Assembly: GCF_021018805.1 (NCBI RefSeq)
Contig: NC_086266.1
Location: 5,208,001-5,272,000, forward strand
DNA from: Prinia subflava
Taxonomy: Eukaryota; Chordata; Aves; Passeriformes; Cisticolidae
Direction of reading: 5' to 3'
Length of the DNA stretch: 64,000 nt
Part shown: in pieces, positions 27,101 through 39,540 of the stretch
Position numbering within the stretch: the first letter of the stretch is position 1
Layout of the letters: each line of letters begins with the position of its first letter
Translations under genes and position numbers: made by a program
Notes under the pieces: model-generated
Seen by the model: only the letters and a program-made list of their open reading frames with translations
Database searches by the model: none
Told to the model about the DNA's origin: nothing

Positions 27101-28798
27101 GCTTTGTCCTTCAGTGTCAGGGTGGAGCCACCAAGCAAACAATAAAAGCATCTTCCTGCTGTCCTGGGGTTGGGACTGGAGGTAGAATCCCAGCTCTGCA
27201 GATCCACGGGCAAGGCCAGAGCTCTGCTCAGCCCCAGCATTGCAGGTCAGCTCCCAGGAGCTCAGGTGGTGAACATGAAGGTGGCTGGTGCAAACGGCAT
27301 CTTCTTTCCTGACTCCTTCCCACTCAGGGCCTTTTCCTGTGCTAGACAGGGCTTTATGCTTTTCAGTTCCAGTTCAAAGCTCAGACTGGCTTGATCTGAG
27401 GCAGAAACGAGCTCCAAGGCTCACTACAACCTCACTGTTGTTAACTGCAAGCATGTGGCTGCCCTCCTGCCCTAGGAAGACTGAGGCAAACAGGTTCCTG
27501 TCCACCCTAATACATTTGCAGCCCCTCTTCCCTTCCCCAGCCTCACCTGCAGCACTGCACCCCTTGGTTCACAGAGAGGGACCAGGCTCACTTCGGTTCC
27601 ATCCCCTCTGTGCTCCCCACACCTGCCACTGTGCAAAGAGGACGTGGGTTTACATCTGCTCCATCCTTAACAACTGATCCCAATTCCCTGAGCTAATCCA
27701 CCTTCCTGTGCAGCTGAGAGAGCTGCTGGGGACAGCCCTGGGGACTCCACAGCAGGACAAGCCACAGCAGCTGGGGCTGCTGCAGGGACAGCGCTGGGTA
27801 CCAGCAGTGCTGATGCCCTGGGAGGGGCAGACACGCTCCAGCTGTGGGGATGCTGCTGCCTCAGTGTTGCCCATGGTGGAGCATCCAGCCAGCAGCAGCC
27901 TGAGCCCCCCTCATGGGCTGGTCCTGCAGCAACGCTGAGGTTGTGGCTCCCAAAGCAGAGCTGCAGCACCGTGGCTGTTGCCATGCCAATCAGGAGGGCA
28001 GCTGGCACGTTGGACTGTTGGATCAGGAGAGCAGCCACGCTGCAAACCCATGCCAGGGTGTCCCGGGGGCTGATCCCCCCCACAGGCTCCTGCAGCTGCA
28101 TCCCAGAGCCTGAGGAGCTCAGCTGCTCTCAGCACCAGTGCAGGCAGCCCCGCAGCACCCAGAGCCCACTCCCCTCCACCCCACAGCCCTGCACTGTCAC
28201 TGCACAGCTCCAGCCACAAGCTGTTGACACACACGAGCAGAGGCTGGTCCCCACTGTCCCGGTGGCTGTGAGGTGACAGCCACAGTGCAAGGAGACAGCA
28301 GCATGGCAGCAAATGCAAAGCAAAGTTCAGCATCTCAGGGCTCCTCAGCCAGCAGCCAGAATGGGAGGCTGCAGGCTCAGCCACAGGCTGGTGCTCTAAG
28401 GCACAGGGACAGGGCACTGCCTGGGCAGGAAACGATCACAGGAGATGTCGGAGCCAAAAAAACCTCCAACCTGTTATGAAAAAAAACAGGATGCTGTTTG
28501 GCTTGCTGCTCAGGTGCAGCATGAACTCCTCACTGCAGGACAACATGGATGCCAGCAGTGGATGGGCACGGAGTGCTGCTGAACCCGGGAGCATCCTGCC
28601 AGGGTCTGTGCCCAGAGGAGAGGCAGTGCCAGCCCTCCCCTGAACCCAAAGATGGGCCACAGGCTCAGCTTCCCCTGGGCTTGACCCAGAACCACTCTGC
28701 CCTCGAGGCAGTGTCGTGCCAGCAGAGGTTCTCACACACAGGAACAAATCCCAGCCCGCCCTGGTGCAAACCAGCCTTTCTCTGCTCGGCCTTTGCCT

Positions 28799-28862
28799 TG
28801 TGGACATGGGGAAACTGAGGCACTGGAAGGCTGAAGGTGGCACACAGCCCACTGGCTGTCAT
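28799..28862 (-). mobile_element. MIR-like ancient SINE fragment (weak)
   Basis: The plus strand has catggggaaactgaggcact, then ggtggcacacagcccactgg, matching in outline the reverse complement of the MIR 3' half (CTCAGTTTCCCCAT, then the GTGTG block). It is short and diverged, so chance resemblance is possible. Confidence 0.35.
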
Positions 28863-29742
28863 CAGAGAAGGGAAAGGTGAGAATGTTTTCAAACTGCACT
28901 TCCTCAAAAGCAAGCCACGTCTCTCTACCAGTTTTGATGCCGACAAGGAGGAAAACTCATCCCATCCAAATTGCTCTAAAATAGGAAAATGAGGAAAAAA
29001 CCCCAAACCCAAACAAGCCTCAAACCAGAAGCCAAGTGCATTTGTCTCTGCTCTTTCAGTCCAATCAGCCACACTTCACGATGGCAACTGCCATGATACC
29101 AGAATAATAGCAAGAACATTGCCACCAGGAGCACGCCAAGGTGACCTGAGGGGGAAGTGGCGGAGCTCCCTGCCCCGAGCCCCACTTTCTCTGCTCAGCC
29201 TTCCCTGCCCAGGGCCCCGCGATGGGGAAACCACCTCGGGCAGGTGCGGTGCTGGGCTGCACCGATCCGCTCCCGACCACGCCAGCCCCTCCAGCCGGAT
29301 TCCTCCTCCCGCGCATCACAGCGCGCACCCTCCGCGGATGCTCCGTGCCGGGGCTGCCGAGGCAGCGACAGCGACACGGGGCAGGAATGGGGGACCCATC
29401 ACCACCCCGGCACCAGCAGAAGGCCACAGGCACACCTCCAGCTGATCCTGCGTGCTGAGCTCCCAGCGGAGGACGAGACAGAGCCCTGCTCCAGCTCCTC
29501 CACGCCAGCGATGCCTCCCGGGCACCCCGCGCCCGGGGAGCCGGGCATCCCTGGTGACCCGCCGCGGGACGAGCGGAGCGGCCGGGGCGCGGGGAGCTGC
29601 CGGGGAGGGGGCGGCAGCTGCCCGGCTCTCGCCGTCCCCTCGGTCCCTCCGGAGCACCCCGGGCAAGCCGGCGAGCTCCCCGAGCGGGACCGACGGGTGT
29701 CGCCGAGCCCGCGGCATCGCGCCGGGCACCGCAAGGGCTCAC

Positions 29743-29960
29743 CTGGGCTCCGCCGCCGCCGCTCCCTCAGGAAGCCCCGCGGGCGAGGCGGGCGGCGCGG
29801 CGGGCGGGCAGGGCAGGGCTCCCGCAGCCCCCCGCCGCCGCCGCCCCCATGGCCCGCCGCGCTCAGCGCTCGGACGGGGCCCGCCGCCGCCGCTGCCGCC
29901 GCCCCGCAGCGCCCGCCCCCGCCATGCCGGCCCGGCCCGCCGCTCCCGTGCCCGCGGCGA
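29743..29960 (-). other. FRMPD3: Candidate untranslated first exon of FRMPD3
   Basis: On the minus strand the sequence ggcggcggcggagcccag is followed exactly by gtgagc, a near-perfect donor (exon end 29743, GT at 29742-29741). The upstream limit is unknown; 29960 is set by the GC boxes just beyond. If this exon splices directly to the acceptor at 1519, the joined frame carries a TGA at 29767-29769 ahead of the ATG at 1505-1507, with no intervening ATG. That would make this exon 5' UTR and support a start in the 1357-1519 exon. A short upstream frame (MGAAAAGG...) is also present. The exon is inferred, not proven. Confidence 0.4.
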
Positions 29961-30320
29961 GCGCGGCTCTGCGGGGCCGGGGCGGGCGGCGGCTCGGCGG
30001 GGCGGGGCGGGACGCGGGGCGGGAGGAGGCGGGCGGACCCCCCCTGCCCGGCCGGGGGATGCGGAGCCCTCCCGCCCCCGCCCGGGACCGGCGGGCATCG
30101 TGTCCCTGCCGGGTGCGCACGGACGGGCGCTCTCGGTGGGCAGCGGAGGGCCGGGGGTCCGGCAGCGGGGGCCGCAGGAGCCCCTCGCCCGCCTCCTCAC
30201 GCCCCGGCCCCGGCCGCAGCCGCAGCATCTCCGGTGTCTCCCGCCGGGTGTCCCCGCTCCGGCCCGGCGGGCGGGCACCGCAAAGCCCCGCACCTTCCGC
30301 GCCCCTTCCCGGCAGCCGGG

Positions 30321-30430
30321 TGCCTTCCCCATCCTGCCCGGTGCCTTCCCCACCCTGCCCGGGTGCCTTCCCTGCCCTGCCCGGTGCCTTCCCCGCCCTG
30401 CCCGGTGCCTTCCCCACCCTGCCCGGGCAG
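30321..30430. repeat. 21-22-bp GC-rich minisatellite, 5 copies
   Basis: Five copies of a unit like ggtgccttccccaccctgcc with one or two extra c/g bases, at the upstream edge of the CpG island. Copies differ at one or two positions (catc, cacc, tgcc, cgcc). It may vary in copy number between individuals. Confidence 0.9.
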
Positions 30431-32256
30431 CCGCCAGTTTCGGGTCGCCACCGGCCTGCCCTGCAAGCCCCTCTCTGCCCGTGGCACTTCTCTTTGGATG
30501 CCGCTTGCCATGCTGTCAGTGGATGGCTAAAAGTCATGGAACCCTTCTGCGGTGCTTCGTTAGCTTGTTTGTGAATTACCTTTAGACATTATGTGCAAAC
30601 ATTGTCACCTTACTCTTCGTCCCCTTGTTCCAAAGGCAGGGGATTGTCTGCCTGCCCGTCCATAGGTAACTCCATGGTAACCACCCTCCCAATCTTGGCG
30701 GGGAAAAAAAATCAACAAAACCTCTTAAGGCAACTACATTATCAATGCATGAAAGGAGGCTCGTGTGCGTTTCTTACAAATAGATTGAGAGGCAAGGGCT
30801 GGGAGGTAGGTTACCATGGAATTGGGGAATTCAAGCGCACTATTAGCTGGCTAACATACTCAAGGAAGAATAATAAATTTGCAAGCCACGAATTCCTCCT
30901 TTGAAAATACGCCTGACTTCCATCATATGACTTGCCACATCTTTCCATTCTATTCTTTATCAGAGCTTCAAGCAACTCATTTGCTCTGCACAGAAGTTGG
31001 GCTTGGATACAGTTTTCTGGCCCTAAGCTTTGACAGAAGTTGCAGTCACAGTTGCTGCCTCCTCTCTCCATGATCTCAGTGCTCATTCCAGGAGCAGGGC
31101 ACCCCGATTGGGAGCTCAGTAACTCCATGCTGCCCCTTCTTCAGAGCCTGCAGGGAAATCCTGCCTGGTCCTGGCAATCCCTCGCTCTCCATCTCATCAG
31201 TATTTTCCAAAAGCATTTTCTGACATTTCAGTTTAGGAGAGTTCTTTAGATTTATCTGCTATAGGAAAGGGCAGATTACGTGAATTTTCCAACATTGTCC
31301 GTGGCAGATCCTGGTGTAAGGGGATTCATTTTGGTTTTGTGTGAGGCCCTAATGTCAGAGCTTTTTGCAGACATAGAAACACAGGAATCCAGCACAGCAC
31401 TGGCTGCCTTTCTTCTAATGGCCTGTCATAGTATTCATTATACATTCTCACGCTTTTAGCATGTCACACCTTAAAACTTGTCTCACCCCAAATTTATATC
31501 CTCTCCTGTTTTCTCTATTTCATACAGCATGCACCTTTTAAGGTTGTCTGTTGACATCTATTTGCCTTGCTCACATATCTATTTTTAAACTGTTTGCATT
31601 TTTTGGCCCTTTACAGATACAGCTATGAACTTTAAAAGAATGTTTCCAGAATGAAGATTGAGAAGACACAGCAAAGCTCAAATGATTTTCTAGATTTCAA
31701 TATCAGAATTTATTCCACAAAATAAAACACCCCTCTCTCTGCATACCTGTACATGAAGACAGCCCCCACAAGACATAACCTGTCCTTTGCAGAGTTTGAG
31801 GATTTGTTTGTTTGTGCCCAACTGCTCAGATACACCTGTCAGATTTTCTTTCTTTATGTTTGGATGCTGCTATAAAGCCTGCTTAAAAGGCAGGAGGCAA
31901 GTGTCTCTGAGCAGCAGTATCATCTGCGAGAGTTTTACTCTTTCAGCTGCGTTTTTGGCAAAGTTTCCTTATTTTTTTCATAGCTTATTTGCCAGACGAC
32001 TGTTCTGCAGTTGGTGTTGGGTGAGAGTTGGGAAGCAGTGGGAAACTGTAACATGAACAACTTGCTCCCCATCCTGTGCTCTTCCCGCGAGGGAAAAACA
32101 AATTTACTTCTCTTCCCTGGGCACCTGAACTGTTCCTTTATGGTTATGTGTTGCCCTCTTCAAATGTTTTAAGGCTCCCTGCCTGCTGCAGTTAATTCAG
32201 AGACCATCTTCTGGCATCTCCTAATCTCACAGTGCCATCAGCACACGCCACCTTTC

Positions 32257-32725
32257 CCTTGGTTTGGAAGGACAGGTATCTGTCAGGGAAAACTGGAGTT
32301 TCCCTTGGAATGGAGAATGTAAAACCCCCTCCCTCCAAATTATTACAATTTTGCAATTAGGAGCTTTCAGGCAAAAATATGGGAATAGGAGTAACAGTTC
32401 TTTACTAGGAATATTAAAAATACAAATGCAGTAATTAAAAAACCAAAAAAAACCACCCAAAACACAAACCACCCAGAAACCAAAAACAAGCAAGCAAAGA
32501 AATAAAAGTCCTAGAAAACCCTGATGGAGTCAGGAATACGACCTGACACCCTGTTGGGCAGGGTGTTGGTAGCAGTCCAAATAAGTCCTTCTGGAGTGGC
32601 AGATGTGGTTCTGGAGTGACAGATGTGGTTCTGGAGTAGAGATGATGACAGCTGTGGCTCTGCTGGAGCAGAGATGATCCTGTAGACAGGTCCAGTGCTG
32701 GTGAGATGGGTCTGCTCGTGGGTGC
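32257..32725 (-). mobile_element. ERV LTR fragment, minus strand (same family as 44870-45522)
   Basis: The reverse complement matches the element at 44870-45522 block by block. The shared blocks are gagcagacccatctcaccag, caggatcatctctgctccag, caacagggtgtcaggtcgta, tagtaaagaactgttactcc, and the terminal ggggttttacattctcc and tgtccttccaaacc segments. It is interrupted by a local duplication of the ccagaaccacatctg block. Similarity ends near 32725, so the 5' part of the LTR is missing or replaced. No internal retroviral coding sequence is seen. Confidence 0.8.
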
Positions 32726-33785
32726 CCTGCCCTTTGCTGAGGGCCCAGCTCCTGCTGCAGGACGGGACGAGGGCTGCTGGCTCTGCACTGCAGCGCTGCC
32801 ACCCTGCCACGCTGCTGCTCCGGGCTGGATCAGCCCCTTGGGGATCAGCTGCTTCACTGCATCCCCTCCAGGGACTCCTGCTGTCCCGATGACAGGGTGA
32901 GAGCTTCACTGCAGCACTGCCAGAAGCTCAGGTGAGAGTCTGCTGGGGCTTCTGATAGTCAGAAAGAGCAGCAGAAAGGAGGTGAGACCAAGACAACAAA
33001 AGCACACCACAGAGCTCATGGAAAGCAAGAAACAAACTTCCATGGGGCTCTTGTTCTCTGAAGAAATGAGCAGTCATTGCTACCCCAGTGCTGGAGGCTC
33101 AGGTGAAGGAAGATGACACCAGCATGTGGCAGAGGTGTCATGGAGCCAATCAATACACACAGCCACGGATCAAACCAGTGCTGCTGTGAGAACACCTGCC
33201 CTGGTACAGCCCTCACTGCCCCAGCAGCAGCACCCAGGGGGAGCAGAAGAATGGAGACTGTGGGTGGGGAGCATGGGTGTCACCCCTTGTGTAAGGTGGG
33301 CAGATCAGAAGGGATCTGTGCACACCTGGGTTTGCTTTCTTCCTCGAGAAAAGCTGAGCAGACCCCTCCCACTCTGTCCCTCACTCCAAGTCAGAGGAGT
33401 AGGAGAAATCACGACTACCTGCTGCCTGCTTGGCACTTATCATGAAATAAGGCTGGCAGCTGCCAAGCCAGATCCCTGTCGCCTGCTTAGAGCTGCTCTG
33501 TCATGACAGACCTCAGACCCAGCCCCACCTGCCCTAAGGCTGAAGAGTCCTCAGACTCCAAATCGTCTGAGGAGCTTCTTCCCTGGGGCAGAAATGAGCT
33601 GCAGGAGCTCTCAGTTGGATTTGGGGACCAACATTCAACCCCAGCAGTGTCAGGAGCTGCAGCAGGGAGGAAGCTCACATCTACTCCCAGCTCAGTGTGA
33701 CAGTCAGCATGTTGTTGGCGTGGTGGTTCAGAGTTCCTGGGTGTAGAGGGAGGGCTGTTGTGGAGTAAACATCCCATTAAGTCAA

Positions 33786-33803
33786 GGAAAAAAAAAAAAA
33801 AGA
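33786..33803. repeat. Poly(A) run
   Basis: A homopolymer A run of about 15 bases on the plus strand with no adjacent retroposed gene that I recognise. It could be an old retroposon tail or a simple low-complexity tract. Confidence 0.7.
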
Positions 33804-34009
33804 GCTTGCAAAGCCCAGTGGGGTGGGAGGCAAACAGCTCTATCAGTGCTTGGGAGTGAGCAGTTTATATAATCAACAGGCTCACCAGCTGGGAGGAGAG
33901 CAGCAGCCTGAGGGAGCAGGGCTGGGAGCAATGGGAAACCATTCCCTTTTCCAAAGGGTACCTCAGCAGCTGGCAGGACAGGCTGGCACCTGCAATTATT
34001 TCAGTGGGC

Positions 34010-34062
34010 ATCATGGAATACCCTGAGCTGGAAGGGACCCATGGGGATCATGGAATTTCACC
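34010..34062 (-). mobile_element. CR1 3' tail fragment, minus strand
   Basis: The plus strand reads catggaataccctgagctgg followed by aagggacccatggggatcat, the reverse complement of the 3' end of an avian CR1 subfamily distinct from the one at 9681 (gagctggaagggaccca type). Only the terminal piece is kept. Confidence 0.75.
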
Positions 34063-34755
34063 TTGAGAGGTGCCAAGGAGGGCAATTCCCCTGTGATTTG
34101 TCTCATACTTCAGACCAGATATTTTACCCCACTATGGAGGGCAAGAAGAAGTGTTTCTGTCTTCCACTCAGTTGTTGATCCAAGAAATCTGTTGGATGTC
34201 ATCTTTGGGAATCTCAGATTTGGGTTTCACCCCAAAGCTGAGGGCAGACCAAGGGGGGCAAGCATGCACAGGCACCAAGGGAAGCCATGCTGAGAGTATG
34301 AGCCCCCAAAGCCAGGACCCCCCAAAGCCCTGGGGCAGAGTAACTGCACTCCTGGGGCTCCAAGCCCAGCCCTGCAGGGATGCAGCACCCAGGGAACAGC
34401 CACCCTGGCAATGCTGTGGGTGCTGAGCCAGCCAGAGGCCCCAGCAGGATGAGGCTGGGTGCAGGGGATATGATGGGCACTGGTTGTCTGCTCTGGCTGC
34501 AGCAGCACAGAAGTGCCAGGGCTGGCTGGGGAGACAAAAGCTCTCCAGACAGAGAGTGGCTGTGTCCATCTGCACAGAACTGCTGGAGCTGCCAGTCATC
34601 TCACCCAGCTCCTTCCAAAAGCCAGCAGCCATGGGGAGTGGTGCTGGGAAGCCAAATGCCTTTGCTAATTGGACCTGTTACCATGTTTGTTTGTTTGTTT
34701 CATTGGTGGGGTTTTTTATGGTTTCCGTTCCAGGCTGTAGTGGGAGCCTGGGGTT

Positions 34756-35085
34756 AGAATCACAAAATGGTTTGGGTTGGAAGGGACCTTAAAAATCATC
34801 TTGTTCCAGCCTGTGCCAGGGCTTCACCACCCTCACAGCGGAGAGTTTCTTCCTAATGTCTCATCTAAGCCTTCTTTCAGCCTAAGGCCTTTACCCCTTG
34901 TCCAGTCAGTTCAGGCCCTTGCCCAAAGTCCTTCCCTAGCTCTCTTGGAGTCCCTTTAGGCACTGGAGGGGCTCCAGGGTCTCCTTGGAGCCTTCCCTTC
35001 TCCAGGCTGGACACCCCCATCTCTGTCAGTCTGTCCTCATGGGATTGTCTGGGCCCTGCCAGGTGCTCCAACCTGGCATGGTGGC
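34756..35085 (-). mobile_element. CR1 LINE 3' region with internal deletion, minus strand
   Basis: The element begins aatcacaaaatggtttgggt and tggaagggacc, the reverse complement of the CR1 3' end. Right after ttgttccagcc it jumps to tgtgccagggcttcaccacc, skipping a block of roughly 110 bp that is intact in the copy at 9681-9928 (ccatgggcag through ctctgggcag). It then continues through tttcttcctaatgtctcatc and cttctccaggctggacaccc to about 35085. It therefore carries a clean internal deletion. Confidence 0.9.
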
Positions 35086-38000
35086 ATGCAGGACCTGGAG
35101 GGCAGGGAGTTAAACAATGTTGAGGAGCAAATTCTTCTGCCCATCCCATTCCCCGTGCCACTGACCACACTCAGGGAATGAAGGTCATTTCTCCCAGGCC
35201 AGGTGCTTCCTTGGCCCAGGACAGGCACGGACCTCTCTTCTCTCTCTCACACAGGGCTTGGATTTGCTGGTGCTACTAAAAGCAGCTACAGGGGTTTCTC
35301 CCCTCCTCACTCCTGCTGCTCTCTCTCCCAGCTGTTCAACTAGTGGTAAAACAGAAGCTGCTAGACCTTGAGGAGAGAATAAACAGCTTCAGTTCAGGCA
35401 TGGAAAGGAGATGGAGGCATTTGCTAGAGAGCATCTGACAGCTTGGGAGAGCAGGCAGGGCTGGCTCTGGAGGAGCTGTGGTAATTAGGATCTGTGTTTG
35501 CACTCACTCCTTCCTTCAGCACCAGAGGTTGCCATATGGAGAGCAGCCCTGTCACTGCACCACCCCAGGGCCCCACAGCTCACAGCCACCCCAGGGTGCT
35601 GCTGCCCCAGCATCTCCCCATGGCTGCCTGCTGGGAGCATCCTGGCAGCTCTGTCCCTGCCTGCTGCACCCTGGCACAGCCCCAGGGCACCCCTGCACCC
35701 TGCACTGCCTCGGGAGCTGAGTTACACAGCCCCTCCTGCTCCCTGCACCACGGCACGATTGATTCATCCCCCTTCGCCTGCACCCCGGCACTGGCAGTGA
35801 AATTACACCTCCTGCTCCACACCCCCGCATCCCTGACTGTCTCCTGGACAAACTCCACTGCCTGCTGTTATTTTTAGCTCCTGGGAACTCTGATCTTTTT
35901 CTTAATGGGACACGTGTACTATGAAACGTGCACGGGCAGATCCCTGCAGCTGCAGGCTGGCCTGAGGAGCTGCCAGGCTGTCACCCACCCTCCCAGGCAT
36001 GGGGAGGGAGCAGTGGCACCCATCTCACTCTGGCAGGGACCAGCATGGCATTGCTTTGCCCCCAGGGCTCCTTTACATAGGGTCAGAGCCCCAGCTGTGT
36101 CTCCACTCTGTTGGCCATGCCCAACATTTTCCCACTGTGTCTGCTACCTGTCATAGCATCAAGGGGGAGGAAAACCCCTCTAGTCCCTCCTGGGGGCTGG
36201 GGGGGGGCACATTTAGCAGGGAGGTGCTGCAGGGACACTGCTTTGGGGCATCAGAAACACAGCCAGGCTGAGGTGCAACCCCAGCCCAGCTAAGCTGAGG
36301 CCCAGGAGCAGGCTGCTCTTTGGTAATGCTGATTAACAGCTCCATCAGGCTCCTGCAGCAGCTCCTCTTTTCCTGCGGGGGGTAAAGCAGGGATACAGGA
36401 GGATTTGGGTTTCTCTGGGTGCTGCTGGAGTGCTCCAACGTGCCTGAGAACAGAGCACCTCCCTGGAAGTCTCTGGATCTGAGTGTGCCAGCGGGGCGGG
36501 GGGGTGGGGGGGACAAAGGAATACACAAACCAGCCTATTTTTTGAAGTACCTAAATTAGGAGGTGGGAGTCTAATTTTAGGCACCTGGTGTTGCCCTTCA
36601 GAGCGATGAGTTAAGGACTGCAAGTCCTTCACTGCCCCTCTCCTGACGCTGCCTGCGTGTCTGGGGCAGGCTGCTGCTGAGCTCAGCTGCCAGCCTGGCC
36701 CACTGCAGGGGCCCTGGAGCTGCTCAGGGGTGCTGTGATGGACCAGAGGCCCCACAAACCCTAAACAAGGAGTTTACAGCCTGGTTTGCAGCTGAGCCTG
36801 CCTGTGACTCAGCAGCAGGGGAAACAGAGGGCTGTGACAGCACATCCACTGTGTCCAGCATCTCTCCGGGGCTGAGGCTCCTCCAGCTGAGCTGTGCCAC
36901 GGTGCTGCTGCAGCAGAGCCAGGCACAGCTCGTTAATGCTAATGAATTAAGTGTCCCAACACCCAGCCAGGAGAGGAAAGCAGAGCTGCTGCTGTGCTGG
37001 GGATGGAACCAGCACGCAGGGATACTGAAGTGAGGAAGGGAGGGATCTGCACCACCCTCTGCATCCCAGCCAGGGGCAGCTGCAGCTCTGGCTCCAGGCC
37101 ACCTGTGGCAGGTCAGACCCTTGCCATGTTTTCACCCCTCCACAATCCCCTGGAGGCAGATTGGGTGCCCATAACCCAGCAAAATGCCAGAGCTCCTGCT
37201 GCTGAGGGAGTCCTTCACTTTGTCCTGTCCCACAGGACAGCCCCAGGGACACCTGCGGCCACCTCAGCACCCCGAGCAGCACCAGGAGCTTGATATCATC
37301 TCTGGCAAGACAGACAGACAAACGGGGACAGCTGGCAGGATGCTGTTTGACAATTGCCCCTTGGAGGACACCTCCTCTGCAGCTCTGCCAGCCTGCTGCT
37401 CTCGTTCAAGGCTTTCCAATCATTGTAATAGAGTGAAACCTTATTTACTGCCCTCACCCAGCCTCTAACGTGGCCATGGGCACACAGCAGGCGTCCTCCC
37501 CTCTGCACTAACGAGAGCATCAATGGCCCTTCTGCCACTGCACAAATCAACCCCAAATAAATCTGGGCTCTGGGGGAAGGCTGGAAGTGGGGCCAGGAGC
37601 AGAGCTGGGGAAAGGGAAGGCAGAAGTGGTGAGGGGCCTGGCTGGTACCCACAGGGGAGGGGTCTGGCCCCTGAGCAGGGGACAGGAGCTGGGCAGGGTG
37701 GCCACAGGGCTGAAGTTGATGGCACATGCATCCATGTGATAAATGCTGGGAATGAAGGGCAGCTGGCAGACACCAGCAGGGCTGGGGAGAAGGGGACACT
37801 GACAGACTCATCACACATGAGGTCATCACTGGCCATTGCTTTGGGCAAGGCTTGGGCACAGCACTGTGTCCATGGCAGGCTCGTGGGAAGCCTTGGGCTG
37901 TGGTCTGTGTCTCAAGGACACAGTGGCTCTCTGTGGCTGGGAATGCTGACTGGGCACGACCTCACCACCAGGCAGGTGCCAGGAGGGTGGGAAGCATGAC

Positions 38001-39540
38001 AGCTCCCATCCCCCAGGACTTTCTCCTGAAATGGGACTCATCAAAGCCTCTTTTTCCAGGAGATGTGGCTGGAACTGCAGCAGGGACAAAGCTGGGAAGC
38101 CCCACTGTCCCATCCGTGCTCTGGTCCCCTGATGAGATGGAGGAGTGGAGGTGCCAAGAGGCAGCTGTGTCACCACAGCACGATGGGGACATCCCACCGG
38201 GGCAGAAACACTGGGTCTTGCAAAAGCATCTCGAGGCTGCTGATTTCCTCTGAGGATCTTCTTGGACCGAATCTCTAGAGCGTTAGAAACGCAGGAACAT
38301 TTCCCTAACCAGCAGCTCCACCAGCCCAGGGGATGCCAGTTCCCCGTCGGTTTTGTTTGATGCAGTCTCTCGCTTGCCATGCACTCACCAAGGCTCCACC
38401 GAGAGTTTCACCAGGAGAGAAACTTCCCAAGAGGGGTCAGGGTAGAAATATCTGTGCAGAGAAACACTGCTGCCCCTGTCAGGAGCAGCACCACTGGCTC
38501 AGCTGTTTTGGCACGGGACAAATCTGCTCCAGAGAGGATTAGCAGATCGGTGTTCAGAGGGCAGAGACACCCAGGAGAGGACCCCGAGCCCAGCCCTGCC
38601 TGTCTCTGCTGGGGTTATTGATTTGCCAAGGCTCATCCCAGGGATTTGGGATTCGAGCAGCGGAGCCGTCTCCGCGGGTTGCCATGGCGATGTGAGGCGC
38701 TGCCACCTCCCTCCTCTGTCCCCATGGTGGGACAAGCCGGTGCCCAGGCAGCAGATCTCCCCTGGGACAGGTCTGGGGCTCGTTGTGCCTCCTGGGACAC
38801 CTCTGGGTGCATCCCCCTCCTCTGTCCCACCAGCAGACACAAGCCAGGGCTCAGTGCTGGCTGGCCTTGCTGGAGCTGGGCTGGGGAGGGAAGGAGATGC
38901 TGGGGTGAGCCATGGGGTTTCCCTCCATTTCCCTTCATTTCCTTTCTGTCCTTTTCTCTTCTCCTTTCTTGCCCTTCCCAGGCCTGTGGCTGGAGCAGCT
39001 CCTCTCCCATCAGATGTGCATCAGTGCTGGCAGGAGGAGATTGAGGTTTGCAGAGCTGTGGAGGGAGCCCTGGAAGATAAAATGCTCTGATGCACCAGAG
39101 ACTGATTTCTCCCTCCAGCCACCTAACACAGATGGTTGCCTTCAGGATTCCCTCTTCTCCAAAACACATATTGGCCAGGTGTGATCAGAGGAATGGACCC
39201 CAGCCTTCCATGGGTGTTCTGGAGGGTCCCCGAGATGTGCAGCTGCCCCAGGAGGGCTGTCCCGATGGCACAGGGCTGGAGGTGCCCTGGCAAGGCAGGG
39301 AGTGCAGATCCTCCTTCCCCCTCCAGGGACAGCACAGAGCCCGAGGTGCCATCTTCCTCCTCTCCCCGGGCTGCGGTAGCACGGTGCATCCTCCTCCCCT
39401 GGGAGGGGACACCCTGCTCCTGGCAGGATGAATTATTCAGCAGTGGTCACTGCTCCCCTCGCCTGGCTCAGCAGGAGCTGCACTCCGAACGGGCCCGAGC
39501 TGCAGCCAGGGATGAAATCAGGGGAAAAGGGAAAAGCACT

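Larger units (their letters stand above)
29190..30510. promoter_or_regulatory. FRMPD3: CpG island, likely FRMPD3 promoter
   Basis: A dense run of CpG dinucleotides, far above the rest of the window. It includes GC boxes at about 29971-29990 and 29996-30033 (repeated ggggcggg) and no TATA box, as usual for vertebrate CpG-island promoters. A consensus minus-strand donor lies inside at 29743/29742. The nearest gene that needs a promoter is FRMPD3, whose first recognised exon is about 28 kb downstream on the minus strand. Divergent non-coding transcription on the plus strand is also possible. Long open frames on both strands here come from GC content only. Confidence 0.75.

Noticed and set aside
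29157..30585. Long plus-strand open frames of 457 and 377 codons across the CpG island
   Set aside because: Composition is dominated by proline, glycine, arginine and alanine, open frames exist on both strands at once, and part is a 21-bp minisatellite. This is what a GC-rich island gives by chance.
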